Below, in pieces: positions 5,570 through 7,267 of a stretch of 7,267 nt of DNA. The DNA is from an uncultured Eubacteriales bacterium (lineage in GTDB: Bacteria > Bacillota > Clostridia > Christensenellales > CAG-138). The stretch spans positions 1 through 7,267 of the forward strand of contig UQXE01000061.1 in the NCBI GenBank assembly GCA_900544965.1. The letters are read 5' to 3'. The notes beneath the pieces were generated by a model. That model saw only the letters and a list, made by a program, of their open reading frames with translations. It had not been told where the DNA came from and made no database searches. Position 1 is the first letter of the stretch. Every line of letters begins with the position of its first letter. The translations under genes and the position numbers were made by a program.

Positions 5570-6910
5570 TTATACCCTTATCCCTGGTCCCGTTTTATCG
5601 TCGATATATACTATTTTGCCGCCCACCATGGTAAGCGCCGTCCTTCCGCGCACCCTCATGCCTTCAAACGGGGTGCTCCTGCCCATGGATTCAAATTCTT
5701 CCGGCCTGATTTCATATTCATGCCGCATATCCACGAGCGCTATGTCCGCTGGCGCGCCCTCCTCAACTACCCCGCCGTCAAGGCCGAATATCCTTCGCGG
5801 CTTTACGCTCATAAGCTCTATAAGGCTCTCAAGCGTCAGCGCGCCCGTGTCCACAAGCCGCGTGTACAGCGCCGGAAATGCGGTTTCAAGGCCCACAACT
5901 CCCATAAGGCTGCCCTTAAGCCCCTTTGATTTTTCCTCAGCCGAATGCGGGGCGTGGTCGGTAGCCACAGCGTCTATGGTGCCGTCCTTTATGCCGTCTA
6001 TCAGCGCCTGCCTGTCCGCAAAGGTCCTAAGCGGCGGGTTCATCTTAAACCTGCCGTCGTCGATGAGGTCGTCCTCGCACAGCGCAAGGTAATGCGGCGC
6101 TGTTTCGCAGGTTATAGGCAGGCCTTCCGCCTTTGCCGCGCGAATCAGCTCAACGCTCACCTTTGCCGATACATGGCAGACGTGGTAACGGCAGCCGGTT
6201 TCCCGCACAAAGGCTATGTCCCTGCTGATCTGGGCGTATTCACTTTGTGCGGATATCCCCGCGTGACCATGCCTGCGGGCGTACCATCCGTCGTGGATAT
6301 AACCCCCAAAAAGCAGCGATTCGTCCTCGCAGTGCGCGGCTATCGGCCTGTTAGCCGCCTTTGCCTCCAGCATGGCCCTTTTCATCACGCCAGGGTTCTG
6401 CACGCCCGAGCCGTCGTCGGAAAAACCCACTACACACCCTGCCATCGCGCGCATGTCGGCAAGCTCGCGGCCCTCACGGCCAAGCGTAATGCATCCATAG
6501 GGAATCACCCGCACAGAAGCGTTTTTTTCGATCAGCCGCAGCTGCGCCTCCAGGTTTTCCACGCTGTCGGGAGGCGGGTTCAGATTCGGCATGGCGCATA
6601 TCAGCGTATACCCCCCGCGGGCCGCCGCTCTGGCGCCCGTGGCAATGGTTTCCTTATAACTAAAACCGGGCTCCCGCAGGTGTACATGTACATCGGCGAA
6701 GCCCGGAACCAGAAATAAACCGTCGCTTTGAATAATAATATCGTTGTTACAATGGGGAAGATCACAGCCCACGCCGGCAATGGATTTCCCCTCCACGGAA
6801 ACGTCCATCCGGCGGAATACGCCGTTTTTAAATACGTTGGCCCCTGTAATCACGATCCGCCTGTGCTGCCGCGCGGCGGGTGCGGAGCCGGATGCATACT
6901 CTTGACGCAT
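5570..6910 (-). CDS. pyrC: Dihydroorotase, class I, PyrC
   Basis: PyrC reversibly cyclises N-carbamoyl aspartate to dihydroorotate, a zinc metalloenzyme of the amidohydrolase family. With the start at 6910 it has 446 residues, slightly longer than usual class I enzymes because of about 16 N-terminal residues before RIVITGANVF. Zinc and catalytic residues are visible: His75 and His77 (DVHVHLREPG), an Asp in FSDDGSG (165/166), His193 (AAHCED), His246 (CHVSAK) and Asp318 (ATDHAPHS). The frame is open up to 6982, but the upstream ATGs lie in or beyond the promoter, while ATG 6910 has AGGAGG ten bases upstream. It is the first gene of the operon. Confidence 0.97.
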   Translation of the reverse strand: MRQEYASGSAPAARQHRRIVITGANVFKNGVFRRMDVSVEGKSIAGVGCDLPHCNNDIIIQSDGLFLVPGFADVHVHLREPGFSYKETIATGARAAARGGYTLICAMPNLNPPPDSVENLEAQLRLIEKNASVRVIPYGCITLGREGRELADMRAMAGCVVGFSDDGSGVQNPGVMKRAMLEAKAANRPIAAHCEDESLLFGGYIHDGWYARRHGHAGISAQSEYAQISRDIAFVRETGCRYHVCHVSAKVSVELIRAAKAEGLPITCETAPHYLALCEDDLIDDGRFKMNPPLRTFADRQALIDGIKDGTIDAVATDHAPHSAEEKSKGLKGSLMGVVGLETAFPALYTRLVDTGALTLESLIELMSVKPRRIFGLDGGVVEEGAPADIALVDMRHEYEIRPEEFESMGRSTPFEGMRVRGRTALTMVGGKIVYIDDKTGPGIRV

Positions 6911-6920
6911 AGCGCCGTTT

Positions 6921-6926
6921 CCTCCT
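6921..6926 (-). promoter_or_regulatory. Shine-Dalgarno that fixes the pyrC start
   Basis: AGGAGG on the minus strand, ten bases before ATG 6910 and about 14-19 bases inside the predicted transcript. It supports 6910 over the longer frame starting at 6982. Confidence 0.85.
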
Positions 6927-6946
6927 GAAAATACACATTTCATACC

Positions 6947-6975
6947 ATTATAATTATCCGCCAGGGCCGTGTCAA
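6947..6975 (-). promoter_or_regulatory. Consensus promoter of the pyr operon
   Basis: On the minus strand TTGACA (6970-6975) and TATAAT (6947-6952) are separated by exactly 17 bp, a perfect match to the vegetative sigma-70/sigma-A consensus. Transcription should begin near 6940, giving a leader of about 30 nt. Such a leader is too short for the PyrR-binding antiterminator/terminator system of Bacillus or for a pyrBI-type attenuator, so control would have to come from initiation, an operator upstream, or elsewhere. Confidence 0.88.
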
Positions 6976-6980
6976 GCCGC

Positions 6981-6997
6981 ATTTTCAGTATTTTTTC
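6981..6997 (-). promoter_or_regulatory. A-tracts upstream of -35 (possible UP element)
   Basis: Two T-runs on the plus strand (6982-6985 and 6991-6996), A-tracts on the minus strand, are centred about 10 bp apart just upstream of the -35 box and share the direct repeat TTTTCAG. Their position and helical phasing fit an UP element or intrinsic bend that strengthens the promoter. Confidence 0.4.
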
Positions 6998-7006
6998 AGC
7001 AGGGCC

Positions 7007-7038
7007 GCAGGTTTGCCAAACATATTGGGAAAACCTGC
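7007..7038. promoter_or_regulatory. Imperfect 32-bp inverted repeat upstream of promoter
   Basis: GCAGGTTT (7007-7014) and AAACCTGC (7031-7038) pair perfectly, with one mismatch and two more pairs inside. It lies 31 bp upstream of the -35 box and is not in the predicted operon transcript, so it may bind a regulator. On the plus strand it is followed by AAATCTAATTTTTA, so a weak terminator for a plus-strand transcript is an alternative. Confidence 0.35.
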
Positions 7039-7059
7039 AAATCTAATTTTTATCCGCCG

Positions 7060-7071
7060 AAACGGCCGTTT
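7060..7071. promoter_or_regulatory. 12-bp perfect palindrome
   Basis: AAACGGCCGTTT is perfectly symmetric, with one further C-G pair after a single mismatch on each side. It lies about 85 bp upstream of the pyr -35 box and overlaps a possible plus-strand -35 region (TTGGAA at 7070-7075, 18 bp before TATAAT at 7094-7099). It is an operator candidate only. Confidence 0.3.
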
Positions 7072-7099
7072 GGAACTAAGGCCGTAAGCGCGGTATAAT
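7070..7099 (+). promoter_or_regulatory. Possible divergent promoter
   Basis: TTGGAA (4 of 6 consensus bases), an 18-bp gap and a perfect TATAAT face away from the operon. Only very short frames lie downstream before the inverted repeat at 7233, so its use is doubtful. Confidence 0.25.
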
Positions 7100-7154
7100 T
7101 TAATGCTTGAAGCCTGGGGCTTATATACGGCTGATTCGGGCGCGGGAGCAGGTG

Positions 7155-7214
7155 ATGAAACAACCGATAAAAATGATGAAAAACAACGATGAAGATCTAA
7201 ACACTAAAAATTAA
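7155..7214 (+). CDS. Very short ORF, 19 aa, doubtful
   Basis: ATG at 7155 is preceded by GGGAG at 7144-7148 and followed by 18 codons to TAA, giving MKQPIKMMKNNDEDLNTKN, a polar peptide of unknown function. It lies downstream of the possible divergent promoter and upstream of the strong inverted repeat at 7233-7266. An overlapping 29-codon frame (7103-7192) is equally unconvincing. Length alone makes chance likely. Confidence 0.12.
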   Translation: MKQPIKMMKNNDEDLNTKN

Positions 7215-7232
7215 ACGCTGTTTTTCGGGATT

Positions 7233-7266
7233 CCCAAGGGGACTTTTTACAAAAAGTCCCCTTGGG
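7233..7266. terminator. 16-bp perfect inverted repeat, terminator-like
   Basis: CCCAAGGGGACTTTTT (7233-7248) and its exact reverse complement (7251-7266) are separated by AC. The symmetry places T- and A-runs at the tip, so the lower GC stem plus the T-run could end transcripts in both directions. Most of the same sequence begins the window (1-26), so the pyr operon is bracketed by copies of this element in direct orientation. Confidence 0.65.
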
Positions 7267-7267
7267 C

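Noticed and set aside
4695..6718. Long plus-strand open frames opposite pyrK and pyrC (up to about 259 codons)
   Set aside because: They lie antisense to genes with intact catalytic motifs, lack family similarity or good ribosome binding sites, and are expected in GC-rich coding DNA.
6911..6940. A PyrR-type attenuator or riboswitch in the pyrC leader
   Set aside because: The predicted leader is only about 30 nt and contains just the ribosome binding site; no terminator hairpin with a T-run is present.
6911..6982. A longer PyrC starting at 6982
   Set aside because: The added codons cover the consensus promoter and ribosome binding site; the transcript should start near 6940, downstream of that ATG.
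1..7267. A circular element such as a small plasmid, suggested by the identical 26-bp ends
   Set aside because: The content is a core chromosomal pathway with no replication, mobilisation or phage gene, and the shared bases are part of a palindromic element likely to be dispersed. A contig breaking at that repeat explains it better.

Overview
The window carries one complete pyrimidine-biosynthesis operon on the minus strand, read from right to left as pyrC - pyrK - pyrD - pyrF - pyrE - pyrB - pyrI. Together these genes take carbamoyl phosphate and aspartate to UMP: PyrB/PyrI form carbamoyl aspartate, PyrC closes the ring, PyrD with PyrK oxidises dihydroorotate using NAD+, PyrE adds ribose phosphate and PyrF decarboxylates OMP. 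Carbamoyl-phosphate synthase (carAB) and the regulator pyrR are not present here. The NAD-linked class 1B dihydroorotate dehydrogenase (PyrD+PyrK), the separate PyrI chain, strong AGGAGG ribosome binding sites and the GC-rich sequence suggest an anaerobic Bacillota/Clostridia-type bacterium, probably from a gut-like habitat. That placement is inference from gene type and style; no rRNA or other marker is present.

Layout. 1-115: downstream end with three hairpin-forming sequences. 116-1490: pyrI and pyrB. 1491-1740: a 250-bp spacer holding an open 68-codon frame that overlaps the pyrE stop as GTGA and resembles a decayed copy of the pyrE 3' end. 1741-2376: pyrE. 2377-2990: a 614-bp spacer built of repeats, including a 218-bp segment that is nearly identical to the last 12 codons of pyrF plus its downstream sequence. 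2991-3689: pyrF. 3690-3850: spacer with no clear content beyond the pyrF ribosome binding site. 3851-6910: pyrD, pyrK and pyrC, closely packed. 6911-6975: a full-consensus sigma-70-type promoter (TTGACA, 17 bp, TATAAT) with a leader of only about 30 nt. 6976-7267: gene-poor region with A-tracts, an imperfect 32-bp inverted repeat, a 12-bp palindrome and a 16-bp perfect inverted repeat.

The enzymes are ordinary. What is unusual is the spacers: two different genes of the same operon (pyrF and pyrE) have degraded or recent copies of their own 3' tails lying just downstream. I see no defence system, CRISPR array, transposase or other mobile-element gene. The two window ends share the same 26 bases, which more likely reflects a dispersed repeat or assembly break than a circular element.
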